A DNA stretch of 64,000 bases from Clavaria fumosa (taxonomy: Eukaryota > Basidiomycota > Agaricomycetes > Agaricales > Clavariaceae), in contig OX637796.1 in assembly GCA_951802425.1 (NCBI GenBank), positions 3,038,001-3,102,000 of the forward strand. Reading direction: 5' to 3'. Position numbers and translations under genes: made by a program. The notes under the pieces were generated by a model. That model was not told the origin of the DNA. It ran no database searches and saw only the letters and a program-made list of their open reading frames with translations. Of the stretch, positions 33,301 to 45,517 are shown in pieces. Positions within the stretch are counted from its first letter, which is position 1. The number at the start of each line of letters is the position of its first letter.

Positions 33301-33799
33301 ACGCGTCGGACACTCGCAACTTGCGCCACAGACGCGTCCCAACTTGTTTGCGTCTATTTTACCTTCCTCTTGCAAGGTCTCATTGGCGACTTTCTACCAA
33401 CTAATATATAGTCCCAGACTCTCATCTTCCTTGGGACACCCAGCCAGAGCGGACGCGTGGCAAAGGCAGGGCTCCATTGTGACCAGCGGCTCTTCCATAT
33501 CTCCGAGTTTGGATCAGAATCTTAGTTGAATTACCTTGTGCTGGACGAGGATTATTTGGCACATTTGCCGTGCTTGGGATTGCTTTCGGATCATTTTTGG
33601 GCTCCTTGTTTTCGCCAACTTCCCATCAAGCCTTTGAGGGTACTTGTTGATGTGCTTTACCTCAAGTCGAGACCCGGGGAACGCTAGAGCTCGCAGAAAA
33701 CACAATATGCCAACTGTGATGTCCCATAGGACGGGCCTGTCGCGCTTGGGATCAATTTACAGTGAACCTCGGCTCATTTTCATATAGAACATGACGCGT
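33301..33799. promoter_or_regulatory. Cluster of ACGCGT (MCB-type) boxes upstream of RAD51
   Basis: ACGCGT occurs at 33301-33306, 33332-33337, 33453-33458 and 33794-33799, the first two within 60 bp of the RAD51 start. ACGCGT is the MluI cell-cycle box bound by MBF in fungi and drives G1/S expression of DNA-repair genes including yeast RAD51. Binding here is inferred. The rest of 33.3-34.0 kb holds no recognisable gene. Confidence 0.45.
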
Positions 33800-34059
33800 G
33801 GAAAATCAACCAGTCTCGCGAGCCATCTGTATGTAATCCCTGCATCGCGGAACACCACTGCGCGGACTCGATGGCTCGCAAGTCAACTTACAGCCGCAGC
33901 ACTTTCGATAGAGCATGACAGATGGGTATTTCTAAACGCCTTATTCGCGGGTCTCTTTCAACCGTTCTCTGTAACTCTCTCAGAACCGACACAAAAGTGG
34001 TCAGAGGAAATACCTCAAGAGTTATGTCCAACGAGTTTACTAATATCATTCATCACAGA

Positions 34060-34515
34060 TTTACATGTCTCTTGTACGCACTTGTGGTCGGCATTGACAG
34101 AGTGCGAATCCCCCAAGTAAACATCTTACAGTCTCAACAGTACGTTACCCGACCTTGCCTGGCTGCGCAAATGATGCCGAGAAAATTCCTCAGAGAAGCT
34201 CCATGTCCAGATTCCCACATTTTTGTTCCTCACCAATGAGATCACTTCCCTCATTTCCAGTTTCCGATCCCACCTCGCATGCAACATCGAGATCCGATAT
34301 GACGATGCCATCGTCATTTTCTATGCTGGTCATGGTAGTCGCGCTGCGACTCCTAATGGATGGATTGCGGCCGACGGTCCAATTTGTCCCCTCGATGAAA
34401 GGACGGTGGATAGCCAGGGCGGGCTTATCCACGTCGTACCATCAATGAATTGTAGTCTGCGTCACGTTTCTCTCTGCTCCATGATTTATCTGACCATCGT
34501 CACCGTTTAGATCGG
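34060..34515 (+). pseudogene. Decayed caspase-like (peptidase C14/metacaspase) gene
   Basis: Fragments of a caspase-fold protein lie in at least three frames. CLLYALVVGIDR is the opening strand. GCANDAEKI corresponds to the GCVNDA block. PDSHIF and FLTNEITSLISSFRSHL continue it, and DDAIVIFYAGHGSRAATPNGW carries the catalytic-His GHG motif. PICPLDE and a LHDLSD remnant follow. The DCCHSG-type block with the catalytic Cys is not found and frames change between blocks without good splice sites. It is most likely an inactive relic of the large Agaricomycete caspase-like family; an expressed truncated form cannot be excluded. Confidence 0.6.
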
Positions 34516-35481
34516 ATTTTCCAAAGACGCCAAACGAATGTCGTTGAAGGTGGGACATGTGCAATTATTGGGGCTATGTAGACTGTTAAACATTTGAGTA
34601 TTGGTGGAGAAAATTGTGATTCATAAGCTGTGGACAAGGTGACTTAAATCTTTTCCTTTCACAAATCTATCGATTGTTGATCTCGCACTATTTTGTTAGC
34701 ACCAGACCTGACATATTGGGAGCACGTCTTTTACGACCACGTCGTCCCTGGAAATTCGACCCTAGCTTGTATGGAAATCGCCTGTCTGTGCTTTAGGCTA
34801 GGACTAACGGCATTGAACATGCTGACGCATCGAGTTTCGCTTGAAGACTTCATGAAACTGTATGAGATATTCGATAAGCGTGAAGGTGGTGTCGAGGAAG
34901 CTTCGTTGAAAACGAAATACAATTCGGCTCCGACAGAAGGGTGTCCGAAGCTCTCCAGAGTCGGGGAATGGGCATGAAAGCTCGTGACGCTCAACAATTG
35001 CAAGTGTAGATACCCCAAGGATTCACCTTTTTCGCCATGGTGGAGGGCAATTCTTCTCACCAAAATTGGAATGGAGAAGTTCAAATTGGTGTTTGACTCA
35101 GATGTCCAGATTGCAGGGTGATTAATTGTTCTTGAAAAGTCCACGAGCAGGGCGACAAAATCTGCATTTATTGAACCAGTGCGACGTCGCGAAATAAATT
35201 GGTTCCAACGCTGTACACTGTAGCCATGGTGGCGTAACTCCATCATGCATTATTACATAATCGACCTCCAAGCTAGATGTCACCTGATTGGACAAAGGCA
35301 AGCGCATAACTTACCCGCGCTGCAGTACAGGCTAGGCTGATTGTCTGGCGAGCGCCCTCTGCTTTCCAACTCGTAGCTAGGACGCAACGTTGTCCTTCAT
35401 TCTGTCGTCTTTTTTGCGCCTATCCCGCCTTGTTCTTGTCGCGTCGTGCCACGGTCCTTGTCTGTTGTTCCTCCAAGTCCC
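34516..35481. other. Gene-poor stretch with unassigned open frames
   Basis: Open frames overlap here on both strands (plus 34693-34977, about 94 codons; minus 34731-35246, 171 codons), but neither has a recognisable motif and they shadow each other. The right end must carry the RasGEF promoter. The stretch looks like accessory, partly decayed DNA continuous with the caspase-like relic. Confidence 0.4.
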
Positions 35482-38400
35482 ATGGACGTCTCCGACCTTC
35501 TTCCCTCCATACCATCCCTTCCCCCCATCAAAATATCCGATCCTTCCTCTCCTGCTCAAGATGGCGCTTCAACAGAGCCTCCTACAGCCCTTCACGCTGC
35601 GATTTCCCACATACTCTCCACCCTGCCACCCAAATCGTTCGCTGAACGGGTTCCTGAGCCTCCTGACATCCCTCCAAGGCATGATGATGCCGAAGGCCCT
35701 CGCGCCGGTCCCTCGAAACCTCTGCGTCTATCGTTGTCTGTTGAATCTTTCGTCCGATTTCCCCGTCCTGGTATCACCATCACAACTGGATCGACGAACA
35801 CTGTTACTGATCGCGTTTCCCCGGAATCCCCTCGTTTGCACGGTCTTAAGTCTCTCGGTGTGAGTAACCTAACCGCTCTACGCATGTTTGAACGATCCAG
35901 ATTCAGTGCTTATTCTCGACAGTCTACTCACGGGAGAACTGGGAGTGTAGCGGACGACCAAGCCAATGACTCGGATACATCACGATCTGCACACTTTCAT
36001 AGGAGCGTTGGAGTCCCAAGGCGCACGTCTGCGAAAGGGAAGGAACCGCTTAGACCAGCGCAACGCGGTGGCGAGTCCGCCCTACCATCTCGGCCACGAG
36101 GTAACAGCCAGGCCAGTGCCGGTTCTAGTGTTCGAGAGGAGAATCCTCAGCGCCTACGGAGCATATCCTCTGCTCAACTCATGCCGCCGCGTCTAGACGC
36201 GTCCGCTGGCATCTCATCTGGGAGACCTCGCAGTGGGAGTTTGGGAGTGCAACTCACTACCAATGGGAGGAACATAGCCGTTAACACAGACATACAAAGT
36301 GTATGTGCGCTTACCCTGCTTCTAATCTACTGCTGACAGTTCGACCAAGAAATTCCCGAGACCTCCCTTCGAGAGACCTTCCCCCGAGGTCACACTTGCT
36401 GTCGTCGGTCCAGTCGGATGTGGGAAATCCGCAGCGATACGGAAGGGTCTGAAGCGTTTCAGTCTCACTGACCCAACAATAGTATCTGTCCCCCAAGGCT
36501 GTCTAGGCATACAGACACCCTCAACTTGTGCGAGCACCCGCCTTTCCTTGAATCTTATATACGCTGAACTCCCTGATAGACGCTCGTCGCATCGGACGCA
36601 TACCTTCTGATGATCAATGGTCTGACTGTGCCCTTCATGTCCTTGAAGTGGATGTACTATCATCCATGGTTGAGGCTCCACCTTCGCCAAGCCGAATCTG
36701 GCCGGAAACTCTGCCTAAATTACACGGTGTCATCGTATGCTACGACGCTTCCCAAGAAGGCTCGTTCCAACCAGTCGAGGGTCTCCTTCGTAAGTTCTCT
36801 ATCCTTTACCAATATGTATGTAACACCCTCCGTTGCCGTTCTTCAGAGGGATTCCAGGCCTTGAAGCTGCCTATCGTCGTTCTTGCTTGTAAATCCGATT
36901 TACCGAAGCGCGTAGAGCCGGAGAAAACTGTTGAGATTCTCAAACGATATGATGTTGGCTTGGTAGAAGTTTCCACTCTGCACAAAACTGCGAAAGAGAG
37001 GCTTAGACAAGCCTTTGAATTCTTACTGGCGGCCATAAACCGCGACAGACGTGAGTGTTATTCTTAATCCCAATAATCAGAAGCAATTTAATTCTTTTCA
37101 AGGCAACAATCGAAGGGATTCAGACACAAGTTACCGGAATCCCGCCTCCCCAGATGTTCTTAAATCGTCGTCATGGGACCATGCACGCACAGCCGCGGTG
37201 CCTCCAGTGGCCTCGTCGTCCACCCAAGTGGCTCAAAGTCACGTGGACCCACCCACCGCCTCGCGTTCTCCCTTACCGGCGGGGCAGACAAGTCGATCTT
37301 CGTCATCACCTACGTCTCCTGTTCGCGCAAGATCTACGAACGACCTAGTTGGCGAGCGAGAAAAGGCGAGAAGTATGGAGCGGCAATGGGAACATGATGT
37401 GCGTACCGGACCGAGTGTCAAGGATGTGGCCACCGCTGGGTCAAGGGAATCAGCCATTCAGGGGCGACTTGATGTCCCACACCATAGGGAGCATGAGCCG
37501 TATGTTTCCTGTTATCTCAGAGGCGACCTGAACCAACGTTGTGCAGGCGACCTACTCAATGGGCGACTCTCGATGCACTTCTAGACAAGTTAATTTTCCT
37601 GGCTATCACTGGAGATGGTGCTGTTTTTTGAGCCTCGCAAAGCCATGACGTTAATACTCCCCCTGTAGATCCTTCTTTCGTGACTCACTTTTTATTGACT
37701 TTTCGCCGATTCGCGACACCTCGAAGTCTCATTTTGGCCATGCAGAGGCGAATGCGCCAGCTGGACAAACCGTCTGGCGATCTAATGTTTGCGTGTTTTG
37801 GACAAATGAGGTACGTCACAACTCTCTCACTATATCATCTTTTCTTATATATGTCAGAATCTGCCAATTGCTCGACTCGTGGATAAGGGATTATCCACAT
37901 GACTTTGCTGTGCGGGGAACCGCGAGCGCACTCTCCGCCCTTGTTAAATCTATCATCGCCAAGACGTACTTGCTCCATTATGGCTCTGACTTTTTGCAAT
38001 TCCTGGAGCTACTACCGACTCTGCATGACAAAGATGCCTCATGGGCGCTGTATACAGAGGATGCTTCGAACGAGAGCGATGATGCCAGCTTGTTTGATGA
38101 AGACGATGACAATAACACCCTTGGCGCCTCGATAGATTCATCGACGCCTTCTCAGTCACAAGCGCCTGGAAAACTTGCGACACAGTCTCTCGTCAGGGAT
38201 CGCAAGCCGAGTTTGCCACAACCCAAGCTCCCTGCTCCCCCTCCCGTGCAAGAGAACTCGGATAGCTCTTCAAAGCAACTGATCAAGGAACTTCTTAAAC
38301 TGAGCCAGGAGCTTAGTTTGATAAATTCTGACGAGATTGCTAATGAAATAACTCGCTTGGAAGCTAGGATGTTTCTGGAAATCGAGGTTCGTATGACATA

Positions 38401-39347
38401 TCGTTTGTGACTTTCGTTGCATGACAGCTTTGCCCTAAAGCCAAGGCACTGGCTCCAACACACATTCACCCCGGGCAAGAAAGATCCGCTGACCGACCCT
38501 ATTGCACGCTTCAACAAATTCTCCAATCACTTAGCCTCCTGGTATGTCTCACTTCGCATATCTAGAAGCTGACCTTGACATTCCTGGGATAGGGTTGTGT
38601 CGCTTATTCTTTGCCACGAAAGGGCCAAGTCGCGTGCAAAGCAAATCGAGAAATTCATAGAGGTCGCATTGAAGTTGCGTGCTTTGCATAATTACTCGGC
38701 GTTACGAGCGTTTGTCGCTGGAATCAACAACTCTACGTTTCCGACGGACGCTACCATGGAGATATTCAAACAGAAATCTCCAGAACATGCAAAGAATTTA
38801 CGATCATGGGATCTCTTATTCCAGTCTAGTCGTTCACACCGCGCGTATCGGATGGCTCTCAAGAATACCAAAGGGGCCTGCATTCCAGCTTTGTGAGCAT
38901 CTTACAATGTCACCCCAGCTAATCGCTGACTTTTTAACCAGAGAGGTCCATATCTCTGATCTCATCCAGGCACACGAAGGGAACCCAGATACAAATCCCA
39001 CTGACTCGAGCAAGATTCATTGGGGTAAATACAACATGATTGGGAAGTTCATCAATGGCACAGCGCAATTTCAAGCTCAATGCCGCACGTCAGGGGAATA
39101 TAATCTATCTGAGCGGCCGCGGATACGAGAGCTCTTGCAACGAGAGAGGTTGATGGACGATGACGTGACAAGTTCCTTCCATGATGCCTATTTCATGTAT
39201 TGATTTGTAGCACAGCTTCAGAGGTCGCGGATTTCACCACCAGACGCGGACATGCTAGACGATGCCCAACGACCCGCGGCTCCTCGCACGACGTCACGAG
39301 ATAATAACCAAATTAGAGAAGGGCGGCGTATCAAATTCTTCTGGTAG
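35482..39347 (+). CDS. RasGEF with N-terminal Ras-like P-loop domain
   Basis: Ras guanine-nucleotide exchange factor with an unusual front. From ATG 35482 there is a long Ser/Pro-rich disordered region. A GTPase-like domain follows: VTLAVVGPVGCGKSAAIRKG (P-loop), WSDCALHVLEVDVLSS where the switch II region is expected, LHGVIVCYDASQEGSFQPV, and LPIVVLACKSDLPKRVEP (G4 position) with LVEVST. After another disordered stretch comes a RasGEF N-terminal domain (HFLLTFRRFATPRSLILAMQRRM, LLDSWIRDYPHDF) and the CDC25 catalytic domain (EIEPRHWLQHTFTPGKKDPL, RFNKFSNHLASWVVSLI, FIEVALKLRALHNYSALRAFVAGIN, YRMALKNTKGACIPALEVHISDLIQAHEG, INFGKY-like IHWGKYNMIG). At least eight introns. It stops at 39347 after REGRRIKFFW. 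Likely acts on Ras1 or Rsr1. Confidence 0.85.
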
Positions 39348-39659
39348 AGAATGCTTGTTCTCAACATGGACCTCTCATGGATTCTGTATTACTACTTACT
39401 TACCCTTTACTACATGAGTCAGAATTGTACGATCTGTCAAACGTCATCGCAAAGCTGTTATCATCCTCCGTGTACTACTCCGGTGGTGGGCGAGCAGTGA
39501 AGCTACTGGCCTTAAGTACGAGATCTGATCGAAGATTTGACTATTATGTAATTTGTGGACAGGTAACTGTTATGCGCGTTACGCATTGAAAGGTGGCGTC
39601 AACATCTCGCTTGTTACGCCAATACGAGCTGTGAGTGCACCGACGTCGGAAGCCACGCT

Positions 39660-42600
39660 ATGGGAGCACAGACTTTTGCTCCGCTTGCCGTCGTGCAGCT
39701 CCCTTCGCCATGTCGCCTCAACTACTCCTCATGTAGTCCTGACAAGGATTTAGTCGCCCTAGTATCTCGGCTCGGCAGCAAAAGTCGTTTGAGTTTGTGG
39801 AAGTTACAGGGTTCGAAGAAATGGGAAGTCGATGTCGGCTTCGACCAAAGTAGAAACAGTGAAATAGTGGGCCTGACGTGGAGTCCTAGCGGTACGCGCG
39901 CGCTTCCAGTCATTCGTGGTTCTTGTGCGAGATGAGCACCAGGACAGAGCATTGCCGTGGCCTACGACCCTCCGCGAATCACTGTTCATTCCGTGCAAGA
40001 CGGCTGTGAAAAACGAAGCTTGTCTATACAGAGCCCATCTCATACGTCTCCAAGGCGTATTCACCGTCTTGCCAACATCTGGTGGTTCCAAAAGGAGAAG
40101 GCCAAGACAGCAAGTCCAATACCCGACATCTTTGGACGCAACAACGTCATTGTGTGTTCCCTTATCTTCTGGTCCAAGTTATTTTCTCACTCGGATGCCA
40201 CGAAGACCGGCAGCGCTCACTCAATACTAGCAATGCTCCCTCTACTAGACCATCTCGCTGACGAAGCGCAGAAAACAACGTCAGTCGTTTTTTTCTCTCT
40301 CTTGTTCAGTTAGATTTCTGATGTCTGACAGTGCAACGGATATGTTTGCCTTCCAAGGCTCCCACACTCGATCGAACACCAAGATAACCCTTCCAGAACC
40401 AATCGAAATATGGCCAATACTGCACGCCGATACCCTCGCCGCATCAATGAGTTCAGCTTTGGAGGGACTTTTTCAAAGCAACGACTCTGGAAATTCAGTA
40501 GAGGATCCCGATATTGACACCTTTCTGGTAGCAGCCGATGACCAAAGCCACAGCTGGTACTTCCTGGACGGCAGTTATCCGCTTGGACCAATCGCTCTGC
40601 CATCTGGGTCGGACTTATCGCTCGCTTCTTTGTCTTTGGACCCTTCGCGATCTGCGTTTTATGCTCATCTACGAGTTCGGACCCCAACCTGTGACTTCAC
40701 GGACTTACGACCTACCATAATTCATCTTCCGTTGCTCGAAACTCGGAGCGTTCGAGACATGGGACGCTTATCCTCGACGGCTCGTGAACTCGTCTGGTAC
40801 ACCATGCGTGTCGTCAGAGACATGCGTGTAGCGTGGTTCGGTTCGGATACACTCGGTGGCGCCCGAGAGATCGGGCCGAAGTGGATACGTGCCCTGGAAA
40901 CACGACAAAAAGAAAAATTTGGACGTATGTGTTGTTGATAGTCGATGCCGAACGTTTTGGTAATCGCTCCGTGTTTTGCAGTCAATGACTCCAGCCCGGT
41001 GCTGGACCTGACGTCCCTGTTGGTGACTGGAAGGGGTTCTGATGCTCTTACGGATTTTCTGGGGAGCGGCGAACAGATGAGCGAACGGGTGACTACCCTT
41101 GTTCTGTCAAGCCCGAAATGAAAACCTCGAGTGACGTTGCGCTTCAGGGTCTCTCTAAATGGGAGAGCTCGATGGTTGAAGCCCTGATCAAGCTCCGCGA
41201 CTACTCCGAAAAGAGGGTTGCTCCCGCCTGTCAACGTCTGCACATTGTTCTGGAGGAAATTCATGGCTGGTCACAACTGTATGTCGAAGCTTGACTCGCC
41301 ACAGACATCTGATAGATGGAGTCCTAGCCCTCAATACGGGGTTTTTGAGCTCGCAGGGGAGGAGATCAAGACGTGCATCGCCTTGACGGGTAATGCTATC
41401 GTCATCGCGAGTTGGTTGGCCTCCATGGCTCGCCGAGAACTAACGCGTTTCCGGGAGTTCATCAAATGGCTGTCGTTCGGTAATGATTGTTTTCAGAAGC
41501 CGTCTCATTTCCCTTAATGAAGCTGCGCCTATTAGAAACTGCTGTGGTTAGTGCAACCGAAACTCGTCCTCAACCGCGGCACGACATCTTGGAGGTCAAT
41601 AATTATCTCATGTCTGGTCTCGTCGTCAGCCCGATCGACAAGTGGTTCTTGGGCCCTGTGCCACGTTTCACACCTCGCGATCTCGGCGTTCGCGGAGGTG
41701 AGGAGAGCTTGTCTACAGTGTTGCAGCAAGCACGCCATGCGATTAATGATCCTGCGCAAACGGCCTGGCGGGCCGTGGGTGACCTTTTTTTTTGTTTTGA
41801 GACGCTCCTAATTTGTTCCTTCGCTAGAACGTTAAACACAACGACTTATCGCATCTGGACCGAAATCTAGACGCGTTGGTTCAAGAACTGGCCTCACTGT
41901 GTCAACGAGTGTTTTCTCGAGCAGCCAGTGCCACGACTCGCTCACGCGCTGTGAATATAAGACAAGATTCTTATATTTCTCAGGCTTCTACCAGTTCGCC
42001 GTTACCTCCTGACCAGTTCGCGGTGCGTGAGAGGATCGTGATCGGAAATGGAAAGGGGGATGAGGTACGTGGCAGTGTTCAGGTTCAGCAGCGCGACAAG
42101 GAGGGTTTATCGTTTCATGACCCTGCAGGTCAAGCAACGTTCGCAGTTTTTGGTGATGAAGGCTGCTTCGTCGGAGCATCGGACCTTCTGTAGGCTGGAA
42201 TTTGCCTTGTGTTGGAAATCAATGTCCCCCTGACCGATGTTTAGTGTGCTTTGCTCAGATGGGATACGAGGAAACGGCGGCTGTGAATGACCAGGCGCTG
42301 GAGCAGATAGCAATTGCGGTGTTCCGCTGTTGCGTGCCGCCGGAAGGGGGTTGTGACCCGACAGCAAATCAAACAATGTTTCAAGAAGATTTTGATTTGC
42401 TGGAATTCGAATTCTTCGACGATGAATATATCGTTATCGTTTATAGGCTCCGTCGCGAAGGAGGTAGGCCCAAATCAATGCTCTGAATCACATTCTCACA
42501 CGGTATACTCTAAAACAACGCAAAGAGATGACATGATTTAACGACAGGTCCAGCTTTTCTGGCGACGGTGAAATATAACGATGTGGAGTATCAAAGTCTG

Positions 42601-42962
42601 AGCAGCGGGCACCCTAAAATACGGTACCGGGAAGATCTGATGCACCATGCGATGGACTTGCTGCAGAAGGGACAGGTATGGATAAGCGCCAGATTGGTTC
42701 CGGAGCGTTTTTACTGATCGAAGCTGCCATGCCGTTACCGGCGATTTACTAGGTGCCGTCGGTCAGCATTCCGATCAAACGTTACCAGGCATTGACAAGC
42801 TGCCGGGTTGGGGAAGTGTGCCTGGCTGTGAATGGACGAGCCGGACGGCGGGTAGCGTGTGTTTTAGACCATAAGGGGACTACATTGGAGGTTTTAGATT
42901 TAGAAGCGGAGGGAGGTGATGAGGGAGAAGGTGATCGTGAAGGAGACGGCGAAGAAAGATAA
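39660..42962 (+). CDS. APC4: Anaphase-promoting complex subunit 4 (APC4)
   Basis: Scaffold subunit of the APC/C ubiquitin ligase. The start at 39660 gives QTFAPLAVVQLPSPCRL, then a WD40-like N-terminal domain: CSPDKDLVALVSRLGSKSRLSLWKL, IVGLTWSPSG spliced to QSIAVAYDPPRITVHSVQDG. The APC4 long helical domain follows: SPVLDLTSLLVTGRGSDALTDFLGSGEQMSERGLSKWE, MVEALIKLRDYSEKRVAPACQRLHIVLEEIHGW, TLTG-type CIALTGNAIVIASWLASMARRELTRFREFIKWL, and NNYLMSGLVVSPIDKWFLG. The C-terminal part (FDLLEFEFFDDEYIVIVYRL, VPSVSIPIKRYQALTSCRVGEVCLAVNGRAGRRVACVLD) is a beta domain ending in an acidic tail. About 10 introns. Tandem with the RasGEF. Confidence 0.85.
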
Positions 42963-43675
42963 CGAGTTTGGGTCGAGGTTGTGGGGTGGGGGTGCAAACG
43001 GACGAGATTCCGGCCCGCAGTCTGCCTCGTTGCCGGAAGGCTAGGCGTTTCTCTACCAGCGTGTGCCGTCATGTAGCCCGTTGGTTAAAGCATCCATCCG
43101 GACTCAATTTGGAAACATTTACTCGGTTCTGACGGTTCTGACTATGAAGAGTACATAATGGGTAGGCACGCTCGCAGATCATATGACGGGGGTGGTGGAC
43201 CCAAGAGGGGATGGAGAGAAAGGGGGGACAGTAGTACTATTTTACACTTTGGACTTGTCGTTCTGGGGTTTAGACTGATTATATTTCCATATAAAAGACA
43301 CGCACCGAATGCAAGGAGTTGTTGTAGAACACTTTTTTTTTCAACCCTCGCATGCGTGCATTGCATTGGGGGTTACCACCGTCTGTCCTGTCTGTCTGTC
43401 TACAGAGAGAGTATATCTGGATTCGAAATTCTTTTGTTGTTGTTGTGTGAGTTGTGTTTTGTGTGTTGTCTTCCTCTTCCGTCTCACATTTCTTATTTTT
43501 AATAATAATAATAATAATAATATTTATTTATTTTAACCCTTTCTTTTGTACCATTTTAAAATTCCCCAATCCACCTTGACCCGCTCACCCGCTGGTTCCT
43601 CACCCCGCCCCCCTTCCCCACGCGTCTCCCTTGCCCCCCTCCCTCCCTGGTACCCGTTGCCTGGCTGTCTAACAC
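42963..43675. promoter_or_regulatory. Intergenic, APC4 3' flank and bZIP promoter
   Basis: 713 bp without a gene. It contains a T/G-rich tract (ttgttgttgttgtgtgagtt near 43435), an (AAT)7 microsatellite, and a strongly C/T-rich stretch (about 43560-43650) just upstream of the bZIP ATG, typical of fungal promoters and 5' UTRs. No tRNA or other structured RNA was recognised. Confidence 0.5.
43501..43521. repeat. (AAT)7 microsatellite
   Basis: Seven uninterrupted AAT units followed by an attt-rich run, about 155 bp upstream of the bZIP start codon. Its length may vary between strains. Confidence 0.95.
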
Positions 43676-45205
43676 ATGCCCAAATCTCCTTCAGCCCTCA
43701 ACAGCAAGTCAGGATCAGAGGAACCCACTGTAACTACCCGTAAGAAGAAAAATGCCGACGCTCAAGCCGCTTTCAGAGCTCGGAGAGCCAACTACATCGC
43801 GACCTTGGAAGAGACAGGTAAGTCGCCCACTTGGTCTTATTTTTAATCTGTTCATCATCACACCATTCTACTGTTCTCAGTCACCAGTCTTGAATCCGTT
43901 GTCCTCCAACTCCAAGACTCTTGTCATGAAGCTCACTCTCAAATCAGCGAGCTGAAACAGGAAAACATGCGTGTAAGGCTCGAATTTCGGGAACGCGATA
44001 AGTACTGGAGGGCCCTTTGGCACACAAGGAAGTCGGGATCCTGTCCCGATCCTGACAATCTGCCCTCATTACCACCGACTCCCCCAGCCTACTCCCCCGT
44101 TCACCCACATTCTAACGCGTTGGCTTCCCAATTGACATCCCCCCATGGAAACCCCCACTTGACTCAATATGCTCCGGAAAATATGTGTTATCGCACAGGC
44201 GATGATCTCAACCCCATGCCAAATGGGCCATTTCACGTACCTTCCAACCATGGCTATGCGAACCAATCCCCCACTCTCCCGTACTCTTTCCCCATGCATT
44301 CGACAAACCGAACTCCACCACAATGGCCTCAAGCTGTGACTCACACGCCGTCTTCTGGCGCAGAGTCGGGCGGACCAAACACCGCCACTCCCTTACATTC
44401 TCCAGCATATCCGGAATCGCCCTCCTCAAATATATCCTACATCGCTCGTTTTACCACACAGGATCAAAAGTTACAAGTAAATTTGGAATCTGCACCCTAC
44501 ATCTTTCCCGTTAGCCGGTCGATGTCCCCTAGCAACTCTTCCTCCTCCTCCCCATCCATCACTTCCCCATTTCAATTCATACAAGAAGGAGCTATCGCAC
44601 AAGATCGGCACGAGTACGCGTATCGCCGTCACAACGGCGCGCATACGCACACCGAGGTCACCCTCCACGGCGGCACGGCGGACATCTCTCTGGCACCGTC
44701 TGCGACCGACGGGGTCCGGTATCGGCTATCCGCGAGGAGGGCAGAATCCGCGCCGGAAATCCTAACCGGAGTTGGGGCACCACCATTACCTGCGCTTATT
44801 TGTGGGAGCGAGAACGGGTCGCCGGTACGTGGGGGTAACGAGAGAGACCCCACACCTTTGCACCCCAACCATCATCTGCGCAGTGCGCGTCTGCGACGCA
44901 CGATTCAGAGGTCTCGCTCGCCCTCTCCTGGGGGCGGCCGTGACGGAGGGAGTGGCGGTGGCGGTGGCGGTGGCGGCACGTCGGAGTTGATGATATCAGG
45001 GACGCTCGCGGTTATCAAGGCCCAGGCGTTTGGAGCGTTTCGGAGGGCGAGACCAAGGACGAAGAGGACCTCGGAGCGGGACGCAGCCAAGGTCGCCCTG
45101 GACGTGCTTGAGGCGCGCGGTATTGGCATGGGCATTGGTGCCCCTTCTCCTTCTGGCCCCTCGAGGCGTGCGCGCAGTACCCACGGCGACAATATGGACA
45201 CCTGA
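43676..45205 (+). CDS. bZIP transcription factor
   Basis: Sequence-specific regulator. The N-terminus has the basic region TRKKKNADAQAAFRARRANY, with the invariant N-x7-R spacing (Asn of NADAQ, Arg of FRARR). The leucine-zipper heptads start at IATLEETVTSLESVVLQL and continue QDSCHEAHSQISELKQENMRV. One GT-AG intron (43818-43880) lies inside the zipper (GAGACAG|gtaagt), and exon 2 is a single 1.3-kb exon. The rest is disordered and Pro/Ser-rich, with a Gly run (GGSGGGGGGGG) near the C-terminus and a basic stretch (FRRARPRTKRTSERD). About 490 residues in all. Similar short-basic-region bZIPs are common in Agaricomycetes; the target genes cannot be inferred. Strong family call, no symbol given. 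Confidence 0.88.
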
Positions 45206-45517
45206 CAACCTTTTCTCCACTCACACCTATTTTCAGACGGAGGCAACCAATTTGTAACATTTGACACGGGCAAGAAAGCAATGGTTCTTTCTCTCTAGAC
45301 AACCCCCGAGCACACGCTTACTCATACCAATCTCTTGTTAGATACCTGTAGGGGTGTGCCCCCCCAACGTTTGTTATGAATCATTGCTGTCACGATTGAT
45401 ACATAGTCAGCCAGAGGAACATGTCTGTTAACAGTGACGAGGGCTTGCGTCAACCCAGTAAATACTTCAGCCCAGTAGATAGTTGTTGTTGCAGTTGTAA
45501 CACTTATTCTTCACTCG

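Noticed and set aside
34731..35246. 171-codon minus-strand open frame
   Set aside because: No motif; it overlaps an equally unsupported plus frame in a decayed region.
39377..39589. 70-codon plus-strand frame between RasGEF and APC4
   Set aside because: Short, without motif, and in the expected APC4 promoter; APC4 starts convincingly at 39660.
43060..43140. Possible tRNA-like segment (gtagcccgttggttaaagc)
   Set aside because: The start looks D-arm-like, but no anticodon stem or T-loop (GTTCGANNC) follows at the right distance.
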